64,000 bases of DNA, taken from NCBI GenBank assembly GCA_009739215.1, contig VSJF01000006.1:992001-1056000 (forward strand), read 5' to 3'. Source of the stretch: Floccularia luteovirens (taxonomy: Eukaryota; Basidiomycota; Agaricomycetes; Agaricales; Squamanitaceae). Under the pieces are notes generated by a model that worked only from the letters and a program-made list of their open reading frames with translations, was not told the DNA's origin and did not search any database. Shown here piece after piece: positions 1 through 11,639 of this stretch. Numbering within the stretch: the first letter of the stretch is position 1; every line of letters begins with the position of its first letter. A program made the translations under genes and the position numbers.

Positions 1-1146
1 CCGCCCTTCACGGATGTGACGTTCGCGAAGCACAGAAAAAAACATCACTTGGCCCACCCTACTCTCTCAAGCTCCAGCATGATGCATGGCGTCCTGTGGA
101 AGGCATCAAGGATAAGTAATAAAATTAGGACAATGGTCCGATGTCAAGCCAGGTCTTGACCTAAAGGTAGCCTAGGTGTGAAAGGTCATTGACATAACAG
201 GCGAGCACAGTTATAACAGACTTTGATGTGAACCATAACCAGCCTTATAGCTATAGCCAGAAATATCGGTGTAAACTGCTGAAGAAGCACACGACGGAGT
301 GAGAGAATAGTTACCGTCTTTCATTAACCAGCTCCATAGCGAACATCAACTGTTCTGCCATACTCGGGGATGTGACGCATCTCCTCCATATTCTGTGATT
401 CATATCTTGAGCAATGATGAGGTCTTTAGCTGCGTAAGAGTGTCACATCTTTGAGCCATCCATGATGTAGCCACGCAGGAAAACCCATGAACATGTGACT
501 ATCAACCTTCCGTCCAATCCCATCTGAACGATTTGTTGGTTGAAACAAAGATGACCCTCACCATCTGTATTCTTGTCGCGGTGATTCGCACAATAAATCC
601 TTGAACTACGCCGCAGCCGCAGTAAGACCTCGCCTCGCGACTCGGATCTCGCGGTCTTGCGGCGTTGTTCGTTGTTTTTCTTCTGACTTCATCGATGCAG
701 GGACCTAACAAGGAAACCTACCCTTCTATTCTGTTCTGAACCGTGATTGTCCGAAGGGTCTTATGGTAAAAGAAAAACTAAAATGATGGGTGAACTTGAG
801 GAAACGGTGGCTTGATCGCTTCACACCTTCACAGATGGTCACTCGATTGAACTGATTGACATCCTAACGTGTGAGTGTACGGTTAATGCCCCTTAACCAG
901 CACGCAGGGTAGCGGGGAATAACGCACCATGTATGGCTTTACATCATCCCTATAGGTATGGCTTAAATCCGATAACACAGTTGTAGATGTGTGTGCCGAA
1001 ATAGGTTAAACAGTTAGGGGGTTGTCAGATGAGGATAAAATGCGGTTTAGGATATTTCCAAAATCTGAAGTATATGTAACAATATGGGGACAGGTGATAG
1101 ACAGAAATCGATTAATGGATCTCTCCCTTCTAGGTTAGATAGCTAT
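1..1146. other. Intergenic left edge, no gene seen
   Basis: No open frame here looks like a conserved protein and no RNA gene is evident. The stretch lies downstream of the RSA4 stop codon and runs to the window edge, so a gene outside the window could have its 3' untranslated region here. The longest frame (502-711, minus) has no recognisable features. Confidence 0.5.
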
Positions 1147-3174
1147 CTAATGCTTCCAGCTGCGCGCAGTGACACGAATCAGTGTGGGCAGACCAGGAAA
1201 GGTTATCATAAACTTACATTTTTAAAGTACGGTCCCGACCACCACTAACTATCTTGTCAGCAACAAAATCTACGCAATAAACTTCATCCGTATGTCCGGG
1301 CAAATCAACTTTGATTTTATAAGTTTTTAGATCCCATATCTGCAACAGAGTTGAGCAAAATTAATATATAACAATTTTTCCCAGACATGTTGGTTGTATC
1401 GAACCTTGAGTGTGCTATCTTTGCTAGCACTGACTAACATCCTTCCATCTGCACTCCAAGCAAGACGATAGACTGCACCAACGTGTCCCCTCAGTGTTGC
1501 AATGAACTTGCCTGTACGACCTTCCCAAACTCGTACACTGTTGTCCCAAGCTGCTGACGCTGCCCACCGTCCATCAGGTGAGAATGCAACGTGACATACC
1601 TGGCGTTGGTGCCCTGTTAGCCGGGTGATGGGCTTTGTGGAGGAAGCTCCTTCCGCAGGGGTAGCAGAAGACGAAGATGGAAAAGGTGACCATAAGAATA
1701 GTGTGTGGTCATCAGAGCCAGATATTAGTAGTTCTGGTGTTGTACGCAATAGCGCATCATACCTGGCTTGAGCAAATTTTTGGGCTAATGAAAATTTCAA
1801 GTCACTAATAATAATGAAAGCAGATAGATTCACCTTCTTCATCAGATGAAGGTTTCTTTCCAGTATGATCAAACGGGCCAGTGCGAAGTACAAAATCTGT
1901 GTTTAAGGCCAAGGTGGTAACCCAGTGCGCGTGGTCTTTCAATGTCATCATGGGACGCCCCTAATGAAATGAAAAGAGCATTTAGAAATGATCTAAAAAA
2001 GTTATGTTTGGCACAACAAACCTGTTCCGCGTCCCAAATCCTAACGGTGCGATCACTACTTGCAGTGTACAAGACACCTTTCCCTCCTCCTCCTCTAGCA
2101 CCACCCCATTTAACGACATTGACACTGGCAGTGTGTCCACCAAGAGTGAACTCTGCTCTTCGAGTCAGAGTTGACCATACACGAACTGTGCCATCTTTTG
2201 AGGATGATGCTAGGCGTGGTGATTTAGGATTTCTGCCATAATCAACATTAACAACGACATAGCGGTCAGAAGAACTTTACACACATGTGAATTGGTTCCC
2301 AAGTCAGCGATGTCACCCATTTTGTATGACCTTTAAGAGCATCTCCGATAGGTTTCCCAGTGAGTGGGTCCCATAATCTTACCTTTAGACGAAGTTTTAT
2401 GAGGAAAGATACCGTTTAAAGCGATAAAACTGAACGCTTACGTGACCATCGTGACCTCCTGAGGCCAGTATTCTCTCCCTAGCTTCCCATTCAACACACA
2501 GCACCCAGCCTTTGTGCCCAGAAAGTACGTGTGACGGAGTCTCCGTATCGAGATTCCACAAACGAGCGTTCGCATCACCAGATCCTGTTGCCAGTAGGTT
2601 TCCCGTTGGGGAGAACGATGCACACAAAATTGGTGACGAGTGGCCTGGGACAGTTATGATTAACAAGACTGATACACAGAATATATCACATACCAGAAAG
2701 GGTCGAAGAGCATCGAGTAGCAGGACGGACACGAAATACACTCTGGGGTGTACAATGAATAACTAGAACATCTTCCGGCGTGAAAGCTCCCGATGAATGG
2801 TTTAACACATCGGCTTCAAGTGTTTTTGATATAACGATACGAGTTGGGGTGCTTTGAGGGTTGTTCTTATTTTCTGGGAGGGATACGTGGAAGGAGAATG
2901 GTACGGGATCTTCATTCTGAAAACATCTCGTTATTCTCAAATATCACCGATAGTACAAAGTACTGACTTCTGCAGATAATTTATTTAATAACACCTCTAA
3001 GCCTTCCCTTGATACATTGGCGGGTATATTTATTGCAGGTGCGAGTGAGCTACCATCCTCTTCCGATACAAACTGCACCACAACATCTGGGGATGACACG
3101 ATAGGTTCTGGCTCCGGTTCTGGTACGCCATGGTACAACTTGGCGCGTTTAGGGGGTGGGAGGAGTGTCGCCAT
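1147..3174 (-). CDS. RSA4: Ribosome assembly protein Rsa4 / Notchless (NLE domain plus WD40 repeats)
   Basis: Rsa4/Notchless is a nucleolar factor of pre-60S particles, where its NLE domain binds the MIDAS domain of the AAA-ATPase Rea1/midasin. The first exon (3174 down to about 2944) opens MATLLPPPKRAKL and then shows the NLE domain (VVVQFVSEEDG...). Later exons give eight WD40-type repeats, for example HSSPILCASFSPTG, DRTVRIWDAEQ and HQRQVCHVAFSPDG. The conserved linker around HAHWVTTLALNTDFVLRTG is specific for this family. The ORF breaks are explained by short introns. The last intron is removed just before the end, giving DRTLKIWKH and a TAG at 1147-1149, the usual Notchless terminus. 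The start is the first ATG before the NLE domain. No frame damage was seen. Identity is secure; exact exon edges are by eye. Confidence 0.93.
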
Positions 3175-3563
3175 TTAAGTCAACTGACGATTTATGTGTA
3201 ATTCGCCAGACAAAGAACTTAGAAAGATGATCAGTCAGTGTTATTAAATGATCAAAGCCTGATTATCCAAAAATTTCTTGTCACGTGTATGTGATTATGA
3301 AGTTGTTTGGCTGGTGCCTGTAGGCTAAACAAAGAAACTACCAAATATGGGAACTTTTGTCGTTCTATCATTGCAGTCCGAGTACTACGCCCGAGTCCTG
3401 GGATGACTTGAGACATTCTTTCCATAAGCATGCATGCCAACTCATATATCGCTTAGTCGGGGAACGAAGTGGGCTGACACATGCACGGGCAGCGTGTATC
3501 TGGAGGCCACTGAACAGGTTAAGCGCCATACGTCGTATCGGAAATGCATAGCGATCAGCCCTT

Positions 3564-3600
3564 ATTGGTCCCATTGTTCACTCAGTGTCTCACATATAAG
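3564..3600 (+). promoter_or_regulatory. Candidate core promoter of the pirin gene (inverted CCAAT, TATA-like)
   Basis: ATTGG (inverted CCAAT) lies at 3564-3568 and CATATAAG at 3593-3600, followed by the pirin ATG at 3627. The TATA-like box is only about 30 nt before the first ATG. Transcription could therefore start at or just after that ATG, which matters for choosing between the two possible translation starts. This is inference from sequence only. Confidence 0.35.
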
Positions 3601-3626
3601 ATAAATACGCCGCCCCAAGCTCAGTC

Positions 3627-4722
3627 ATGTTCTTCAAATCAAGTACCCTTCTTCACATCGCTCTCATCCCTCTCTATATAAGCCTCGCCTCCTACTTCAA
3701 CCTCCTCCCAGCTTCTCTCTCCAACAACCTGTCTTCCCTTCTCCGTCTTGCAAAGACCAATCTTCGCACCCAATACCTAGCATCCCTCTCGAGGAATCTA
3801 TCCACAGAATCAGCAATGTCTGAAATTAAACTTGTTGCTCGTCGTAGTGAGGAACGTGGTCACGCTGATCACGGTTGGCTCAAGACTTTCCACACATTTT
3901 CCTTTGCTTCGTACGTTATCAAGTCTGATCGGATAGATTTGTGCTCTGATCACAGCTTCAATAGATACCATGATCACAACCACGAGCTCTTCGGTCCCTT
4001 ACGAGTAATAAACGAAGACCGAGTAGCCCCTCACACTGGTTTTGGTACCCACTCGCATCGCGAGTTTGAAATATTCTCGTATGTTGTCAACGGCGAGTTA
4101 GAACAGTGAGTAATCATTATCGATCGCATCACAATTCTCGCTTATGTTGCTTCTCTTATCTAGCAAAGACTCAATGGGAAATACCGAGGTCCTTAAACGG
4201 GGTGATATCCAACTCACCTCCGCCGGAACCGGAATATCTCACTCGGAAAAGGCCCATGGCTCAAAGCAAGTCCATTTCCTACAAATTTGGGCTCTTCCAA
4301 AACAATCACGCCTGCAACCAAAATACTACACACGCCATTTCTCAGATCAAGACAAAACCGATAAATGGGCATGCGTAGTTGCCCCCATCGATGCCCCGGG
4401 CGTCTCAGCCTCCCGAGAAGGTGATGGCCCAACTCCAGTACAGAACGCTCTAACGCTATATGCTACCATGTTGAGTGCTGGTAAAACACTTGAGCGTCCC
4501 TTGGAGGGAAAGAAGGGTTATATCCATGTTATTCAAACTAGTGGGTTCAACGCCAGCCAAGGTAAAGGCGCGAGCGTTACGATTTCTTCCCATAACGGCA
4601 ATGAGATGGTGCTTCGCGAGGGAGATGGCGCGTATATCTTCATTCCCAAGGGAGGCAGTGCCCTAAAAGTTGAAAACACTGGTGATAACACCGCAGAGAT
4701 TCTGGTGTTTGACATGGAGTAA
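3627..4722 (+). CDS. Pirin-family protein with an N-terminal extension
   Basis: Pirins are iron-binding bicupin proteins; some act as transcriptional cofactors and others as quercetin dioxygenases. Two exons join at a GT-AG intron, 4106-4163, giving a 345-aa protein. After an in-frame Met at 3816 the canonical core starts ([28 protein letters not shown]). The metal-site region of the N-terminal cupin follows: [20 protein letters not shown], then [20 protein letters not shown]. The second exon continues KDSMGN and HFLQIWALP, typical of the family. From the internal Met the protein is 282 aa, close to the usual pirin length (about 290). The 63 residues before it are hydrophobic and then Arg/Ser-rich, so they could be a mitochondrial leader or untranslated sequence. 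The gene converges on the FYVE RhoGEF, with 281 bp between stop codons. Confidence 0.92.
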
Positions 4723-5003
4723 GGAGTACGCCCAATTTCCTCATTAAACGATGTCATAGACTTGGACCATCATATTGTATACAAGCTCTACTCTTTTTAT
4801 GTATCCATAGCTATCTTTCCAACATAAAATTTAACAATGCATATGTTTCAATTTGCTGCTGCAGCTATCTCACTCAGCTTCGAAATCCAACCATGAGAAA
4901 GTCTCGACTAGAGGTCCGTACATGTGGTACATACATACATAAAATTCATAATGATAGAGAATTATGCATATCATTATCCGTCAACAAAAGATAGCTGGAA
5001 TGC

Positions 5004-8000
5004 TCAAACCTTCAACTTCCGACCCAACAATTCACTTAACTTTCCAGCAGCGATTCCCTTGCCAAGATCCACATCATCCTTACTTTCCGCTGAGTCTTGT
5101 CCTGCCGTGGCATTCTTCATTGCTCCATTCCTGCCAGCCAATATGAGAGAGAACCTACGGCCCTCTACATCATTCTTCACCCCACCCAAGCTGGTATGCG
5201 CGGTCACATTCGTGGCGTGCAGTGCAATAGCGGGTACAGAGAATCTTTTGGACCGCCGTGCTGTATCCTCTCTCCGTTTCCTAGGCGAGGACATAGGAGA
5301 AGAAGCAGCTGAAGTTGTCGGGGTGAACCATACATCTGCCTCTTGTAGTTCATCGTTAGGACTCATAACTTCTTCGCCTTCGTGTCGACCTTCAGTATCG
5401 TCCCTATTTTCATTGTCCTCTCCAACTTCCAAAGGTGTCTCAAGAATTCCTACACCCTCTGTTTCCATTCCATATGATTGTGCTTTGAAATCTTCCAAGA
5501 TCTGGTAGTAGCTACGAGGGCGCTGCGGGGTCTTGAGTCGGACACGTATATTTCGTTCACGTTCACGATTCCAGTCTTTATCGCGATTCCATACTTCATC
5601 TTCGGTGTTTAACGCCATAAGAGCCTGTGGCTTTTGCGTGGGTAATGCAGGCATGGATAACCAAGAAGGGAAGTTTGACAAAGATGTAATTGTATCATTT
5701 GTGCGCTCACGAGCCGTGAAAGCCGAATCCTGACTTGAAGAGGAAGCAGGTGATGATGATGTCGGTATGCCCACTACTGGAAATACGGTTTCGTAACAAG
5801 AATCGCATGCGCGTGCTGGTTTAGTTGCGTTGTCATCTTTGATGGTTGGATCTGTAATAAAGAAAGTCTGTTCCTCTTCTTTAGCAGTGCTTATCATGAC
5901 ACTCAGACGAGCACTCACTTGTCCCGAGCAAGCAGCGCATACACAGCGTCCACACAGTCTGCAATGATGTCGCCTCCTACGCCATCCAAACATTTTGCCA
6001 CAACGCATACACTCGTTTGTTTTCTCGTCTGGAATCCAAATTGCTGGTACCCAATGATCAACCTTCCCTCGTTTCTGACCTAATAAGATCTTCTTCGCTT
6101 GGTCGGCCGGATCGAGTTTTTGGACATTTGAATCATCATTTCCTTTCATATGTCCTACATTGCGGTATATACCCCCATCTTCTCCCGAAGGTTTAAGGCT
6201 ATTCCTTCTCCCTCTTCCATTTTTATGTCGTTTACCGACACCAGGGCTGGCTCGTATTGAAGTAATACGTTCATCACTTGGATGAAACGGAAGGGCTTGC
6301 AAAGAGCGCCGTACGTGGTTTGTAGAGGCTGATGAATGTTAGCGTAGAGTTGGGGTTCGTCAAATTCAAAGAAACCATAAGCTGGCTTTTTGCATGTCGT
6401 ACGGCTGATACCCATTCGTCTCGCTCCTCTACCGTAGCTAACATAAGAAGGCGTTAACAAAAATGCGAAGAGATGTCAATGCTTTTAACCTACCAGCATA
6501 CAAGGCGAAACTTCCTTCAGGACTCAGTACTTCCCAACGCCGCTCATCTCCTTCTTCCCTCGCTGGAGAAACAATGACTTCTAGATCAATAAGCGCGACG
6601 TGCCCCTTATACAACCACCGCTCTTCTCCAACACTACTTATACTTGAACGGCCTGAGTGGCGCTTCACCGGCATTGGAGGAGGCAGTGGGGTTTGGCTAT
6701 GGTAGGACTTCCTGTATTGTTTAGTCGGGGGAGGCTGCGCAGGCCCCGAAGAATCTGGGTTCAGAGATTCCCCAGAATTTCTCTTCTGTATTATCGAAGA
6801 AAGTTCTGCTTCACTTTTGCTACGACTTCTCGTGATGCCAGGGCGGCCACGGAGCCCGAGAAATGAGGAGCTAGGGGAGTCTTGACCACTACCCGAAGAT
6901 GTATGGCTGCTGCTGCCCCATGGTATCACCCAACTAGTTCGCTCAACCTCTTCTGAAGCTAACCAAACCAGGCAGTCTGAAAAAAGTAAGAACTCTCGTT
7001 CGCGAGGTGAGTCACTCCGTTCTATCTGAAGAAGCCCCCCCCGTTTCAGTAGATTACGCCCTGGGACAATGAGCTGAAAGGGGAGATTCGGAGTCGACCT
7101 CTGCAATGCTAAAAGGGAAAGTGTCTGTGCATGAGTGTGGAGAGACGTGTTTAAAGAAGTGGTAACTAGACCGTGAAGTCAGTAGTGTAATCATCAATGA
7201 ATTCATCACTGGCTTACTCCTCGATACTAAGGCATGTGCTGACATAAGTTGGTCATATTCCAGGTCGTCCGGGTCGGTACAGTTGATAAGATCTTTTAAC
7301 AGAAGGAGGTAGCGGGGACATCGTTGCACAATAGTCAGCAACCAATCGCGTAATTTGAGCTTCCCGCATTTCGGATCAGATTCCTGTGCTCTGAGAAATA
7401 AAGCAAAAGTAGGATCGTACTGTGGATTGGGACGAAGACTGGTAGGTGGAGAGGTTAACTCAGTCAGGGTTGTAATAGTACTCGGGAAAGAAGTAACGAA
7501 AGGGTTATAAAGTGACAAATAAGGGAAATGTTCTAGGAGAATTGGTGCAATGGATGGTGTTTCTACGTGAATACTAGGATTAGGAACAGACGTCGAAGGA
7601 AAAAAAACCAAATTTTGAGAGAAGGGAGCTGAGCGAAAAGAAGAGTGAGCGATGTAGATTCCAGATGTCAATGAAATTGGAGAAGATTGCGGTGAGAGCT
7701 GGTCGATCCAGCAGTGGTTGCGGCGTATCGAGAGAACTTATAATTGGCGTGAGGAAATGCTATTTGCGTCATGTCAGGATGTATGGCAGAGCGATGATGT
7801 CTAGTGGACCAACCGTACCGAATATATCATTTCTAGCCCATCAGCATATGCTCTTTCCGTCTCATAAAATTCCTCAACTATCTTCCGCCTCTTAGCATCA
7901 CGCGACTCGTCTGCTGGTTTAATGCTGACATCCCGCCGCCGTAACTTCCTACGAGGGGACTCGACAGACTTCGGCCGTCCATATTCATTCCGTGCTGTCT

Positions 8001-8295
8001 GCATAGCCGGAGCAGCTCTTTGACTGATGCGAGGCGGCTCTTCCTCTTCCGGTAAGGAACCAAAGGAGGCGACACTCATGAATGATTCCCTACGCATCAA
8101 TGATGGCGATGTCGGCAAAGAGATCCTACGAAATGGAAGATATGGAGGGCGGAGGTGCGGTGCAGGCTTGACAAATTTTGCCTGTGGGTCAGATACAGGG
8201 AAGTTGACCGTCGAGAGAGTGGGAGCACCGGTCGCTGTGATGAGATCAGAGACACTTGTATGGGTCCATAGCAATAAGTACTCACCTGAAGCCAT
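5004..8295 (-). CDS. DON1: Don1/FGD-type Rho guanine nucleotide exchange factor (DH-PH-FYVE), with two apparent frame breaks
   Basis: This family activates Cdc42-type GTPases on endosomes; Ustilago Don1 is needed for septation and cell separation. A Dbl-homology domain starts at RRKIVEEFYETERAYADGLE (about 7860) and continues after an intron as HFLTPIISSLDTPQPLL and IFSNFIDIWNLHRSL. Its last helix is LRDWLLTIVQRCPRYLLLLK. The PH domain (LIVPGRNLLKRGGLLQIE...EERDEWVSAVRHAK) spans about 7090-6390. A FYVE finger at about 6030-5870 has a WxxD-like start (WIPD), RRRRHHCRLCGRCVC and paired cysteines. The C-terminus is Ser/Pro-rich and ends GRKLKV. The ATG at 8295 is followed by a possible 51-nt intron (8235-8285) after ten coding bases. 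Two one-base shifts, at A8 7600-7607 and at 6335-6336, break the reading frame. They are probably assembly errors, otherwise the gene is decaying. Confidence 0.85.
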
Positions 8296-8842
8296 GTTTC
8301 AGCCTGAGAACACCGGAACACTCTTGAATCACAAAATACTTCTTGAATGACTGTCAGCCACTGGCAGCCCCACCCGATGGTAAATCCCTGCTTTCGGAAT
8401 TATGATCATGTCATCTATCATAGCGATCATGATCTTGATGAGTCATACGCTTGAACACCCACTCCCTCAAATACAAACAACCGTATAGCAATGAAGAATT
8501 CAGCAAGGCACTAATAGTAATATCGTATATTGTTCTGTATACCTACTACTGAAACGGAGGATTCAACCAGTTTCTGAAAAAGAATAACCAACTGCATATG
8601 AAGATTCCCGCCACCCCGCTGCCCCCTTTCCCAAGTCGTCATTTATAATCTCAAACGTTCGTGACCAAAGCTACTCTGATTTCTCTATGTTGTTGTCTTG
8701 TCTACCTGACAGTCCACCAATAGAAGTCGGACGGGTACTATATCCATTACATGTGCATGTATTGAAATCGCATGCTCTAGATTAGGTCATCCTGTCTGAT
8801 CAATGATGGTGGAATACACACGTTCTCAACAGAAACACTAGT
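8296..8842. other. Divergent promoter region between the RhoGEF and methyltransferase genes
   Basis: A 547-bp gap between two divergent start codons. It should carry both promoters. I recognised no convincing TATA box, repeat or short gene in it. Confidence 0.45.
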
Positions 8843-9775
8843 ATGAAGAATTCAGTCAAACCCCCTTATTTACTTCCGTCAAACGAGGAGGAACGGTCCA
8901 GGTTCATGTTTTGCGAAATCCTCCCGCCTGCTGTGCTTAACTGTGATATCCAGACTCCTTGCACAGCATGAGTTGTGGCGGCGAAAAAATGGGAACAAGA
9001 TTATACTTCCCCCGATACATTTTGTAGCCGGGGATAAAGTACTGGATAGTGGAACTGGTACAGGTTTGTTTCCACAAATTGATGGCGAGAATCAGCGAAT
9101 GTGACCGACTTGTATTCTGCAGCAGTATGGCTTCTTGATGTAACCAATGACCTTCCTTCAAGTGTCGACTTATATGGCATCGACACTGTGGCCAAAATGT
9201 TTCCCGAATCATACCCAAGCAACATCCACTTATCGATTTGTTCTATCACATCGCTACCAGCTGAATGGACTAACACCTTCAAGCTCGTGAATCAGCGGTT
9301 TTTGATTGCTGGTTTGAAAAAGTCCGAATGGCCCATTGCTTTAAAAGAGATCTACAGAGTTCTTGCACCAGGTGGCTGGGTACAACTCTGTGACGGGCCT
9401 GCGCCAGTCTCCACAGGACCTTCTACAGACAAGATAAAATCTTTAGCCGAGGCCCTCTTCAATAAAAACGAGTTGGACGTCGAAGTTGGCGAGAATTTCG
9501 GCCAGTTGCTGGCACAGGCAGGGTTTGGAAATATTTGCAACGAAAAACGTACCTTCCCTGTCGGTGGCTGGGCTGGAGAAGACGGGGAGATTGCACGGAA
9601 CAATATGGTTTCAGTATGGAAAGGGATGAAGAAGCTCGTTATGGCAAACGGAGGGTTTGGTTTAGTGACCTCTGACGAGTACGATTTGCTTCTAGACGAA
9701 TGCAGTAGAGAATTTGACGAAATCAAGGGAACGGAGCAAACATGGTGCATATCATATGCACAAAAATTGGTGTAG
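8843..9775 (+). CDS. SAM-dependent methyltransferase, UMTA/LaeA-like
   Basis: Three exons (8843-8901, 8954-9063, 9126-9775) join to an open frame of exactly 273 codons including the stop. The protein opens MKNSVKPPYLLPSNEEERSR. It then has the GNKIILPPIHFVAGDKVLDSG block holding SAM-binding motif I (VLDSGTGTG), then VWLLDVTNDLPSSVDLYGID, and the C-terminal motif block EIYRVLAPGGWVQLCDG. This arrangement is typical of the large Agaricomycete family of class I methyltransferases, many of unknown substrate. The acceptor of intron 2 is a NAGNAG (CAGCAG ending at 9122 or 9125); the later site gives the family spacing GTGTGVWLLD. No biosynthetic cluster surrounds it. The substrate cannot be predicted. 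Confidence 0.85.
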
Positions 9776-10960
9776 CATGTAAATAATTCGTATGTAGGAT
9801 GTAATCAGCTAATGCAAACTTGTTAGTATTATCATTTGAGCTCGGTTAGCAAGTTGATCTTATCTGCAGTCAAAATTGAGTTGAAACGACATAAAGATTG
9901 ATTTCAGCACGCACATATCTGGGAGATACGATAATTTAATATTTAATGATCGGACCTTAGAAGTCTATTCGGTAATGATCACTGGGCGGGAAGCAGACTC
10001 AACCTGTCAATCTTCTGATACATTTATGTCGGCATCAAGCTGGATAGTGTATATATCTTTGACCATGTTTTCAACACAATTGCTGATGATCTTTACGTGG
10101 CTCACACCGTGATGTCGTTTCAAATTGTCAAGCCTAAGGGATGATCTTCTGACAAACTAACGGAACCACGTTTAGGGCTAACGCAATTTCGAGATGAGTT
10201 GAAACGAGCAGGTCGGATAAACTTGAAGCTCCTAGGTTTTTCTAAGCGTTAATAAAAGGTTGATTGGGGCGTTGATTCGACTGATTGACACAAAATATGA
10301 ACAAAGTCGCCACAGTGTGTAAAATGATGCCTGTTGGTGTGAAACTCTGTATTCGACACGAGTAAGAAGAGATTTTAGGTACAAACTCAAAAGATCAGGG
10401 ATTTTCGGGCGAGTTGGTGCTTGGGGATAAGTTGTATGTTGTCCTGGACCAGGTATTGTCTTGAAGAGCGGCGGTGCCGCTAGCAACAAATTTGCGAGTT
10501 GCACAGCCGCGAAAATTTTATGTTGAGACCGAAGTACCATCGGTCGCTGTCATCCAGACGGTGCATTGCCGATTGTTAGCCATCGTTGTTGGTGATGCTG
10601 ATCCCCTGGTTGTTAGGTAGTGCAAGTAGTGGATTTGCGGTTGAACCCAACTTGTCCTTGAATAGGTAGGAGAGATTGGTTACATAATCCAATTTTGGAT
10701 CTACACCAAGTTGAACGCCGTTGTTTAAACTGTTTCACCATTCAAGTTCTTCTGACAAGTTGTTATCAATGCAACAGTGATAATCTTCCAACATAACTGT
10801 GCAAGGCGATGTAAGAGCTTCAAACTCATCGCTCGTACTTTCCTTATCGTTCGTGCACATCTGATGCAATAGCTTCAGCTTGGATTTGTTTAAATATTGA
10901 ATATCTTCACATCTCCATCTCAGCAACATTTCAGCAATTATAACTCAGACTTCTATTTGC
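9776..10960. other. Intergenic, no supported gene
   Basis: About 1.2 kb without a recognisable product. Minus-strand frames at 10232-10540 and 10735-10929 lack conserved motifs and are treated as chance. Nothing repeated elsewhere in the window was noticed. Confidence 0.45.
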
Positions 10961-11044
10961 TATATAACCCATTACTTTTCTTCACTGCTCATCGCAACCT
11001 CTCACTTTGTCGATTTCCATCCCAACCCGGCACAGCACTTGAAT
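10961..11044 (+). promoter_or_regulatory. Candidate core promoter and CT-rich leader of the Bud6-like gene
   Basis: TATATAACCC at 10961-10970 is followed by a pyrimidine-rich stretch and then the ATG at 11045, 84 nt from the start of the box. TATA plus CT-rich leader is a common arrangement in basidiomycete promoters. The start site is inferred, not observed. Confidence 0.45.
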
Positions 11045-11639
11045 ATGTACAACCGCCCTGTTCCCACACCGCCATCTCGAGATTCCTCTTCTAGCACTAG
11101 TAGCGGATCCGACCCGCAACAACGTTGGGTATGTGTAGGTTGATCCCTTTTTAAACAACCATAATCATTATGTCTCTCTCTATCATCATTGACTCAAACA
11201 TGTCTGACCCAAATCAGGCCGCCCACGCAGATGTACCTACATCAGTACACAACCTTCTATCCTCTACAAAGAAACTACAAGAAATACTACAACTATGGAG
11301 TATCGACCGCGCATCTGACACGCAAGTGAGCGATGTCTTTATACAAATCGTCACCGACTTCAACAATACTGTCAACGCCTTTCAATATTACAGGATTGAT
11401 CTAAGGTTCGTGATATGTTGTATGTTATTATTGTCCGATCCTGACCCTTCGTGACTTGCAGTGATCTCCAAAGCTTTCCTACAGACTTGCGAGCAGTATT
11501 GGAGCAATGTCTAGCGGAAAACGCATCTCCACAATTACTAGAAATGTACATGCCCCTGGTTCGACGCGTAATTTTCCAGCTGCTTCAGGGCTTGCAAATG
11601 CGTCAGGATGCGTGGCGCTCCGCAAATGGGCGATCATAA
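11045..11639 (+). CDS. Short protein consisting of a Bud6/AIP3 N-terminal domain
   Basis: Three exons (11045-11128, 11218-11405, 11462-11639) give 149 aa. After a Ser/Pro-rich lead (TPPSRDSSSSTSSGSDPQQR) comes a helical block: VHNLLSSTKKLQEILQLWS, then DVFIQIVTDFNNTVNAF, IDLSDLQSFPTDLRAVLEQC and RRVIFQLLQGLQMRQDAWR. This matches the N-terminal region of Bud6/AIP3, the actin- and formin-binding polarity factor. Full Bud6 proteins run to many hundreds of residues and carry a C-terminal core that binds formin and actin. Here the frame stops directly after the N-terminal domain (TAA 11637-11639), and I see no continuation downstream. It may act as a partner or inhibitor of full-length Bud6, or be a remnant. 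Domain assignment is from memory of the family and fairly confident; the function is inference. Confidence 0.7.

Noticed and set aside
8027..8350. Plus-strand frame of 107 codons opposite the RhoGEF start
   Set aside because: Antisense shadow of conserved coding sequence.
10232..10540. 102-codon minus-strand frame with a signal-like N-terminus
   Set aside because: No family match, no paired exons with clear splice signals and biased composition; insufficient support.
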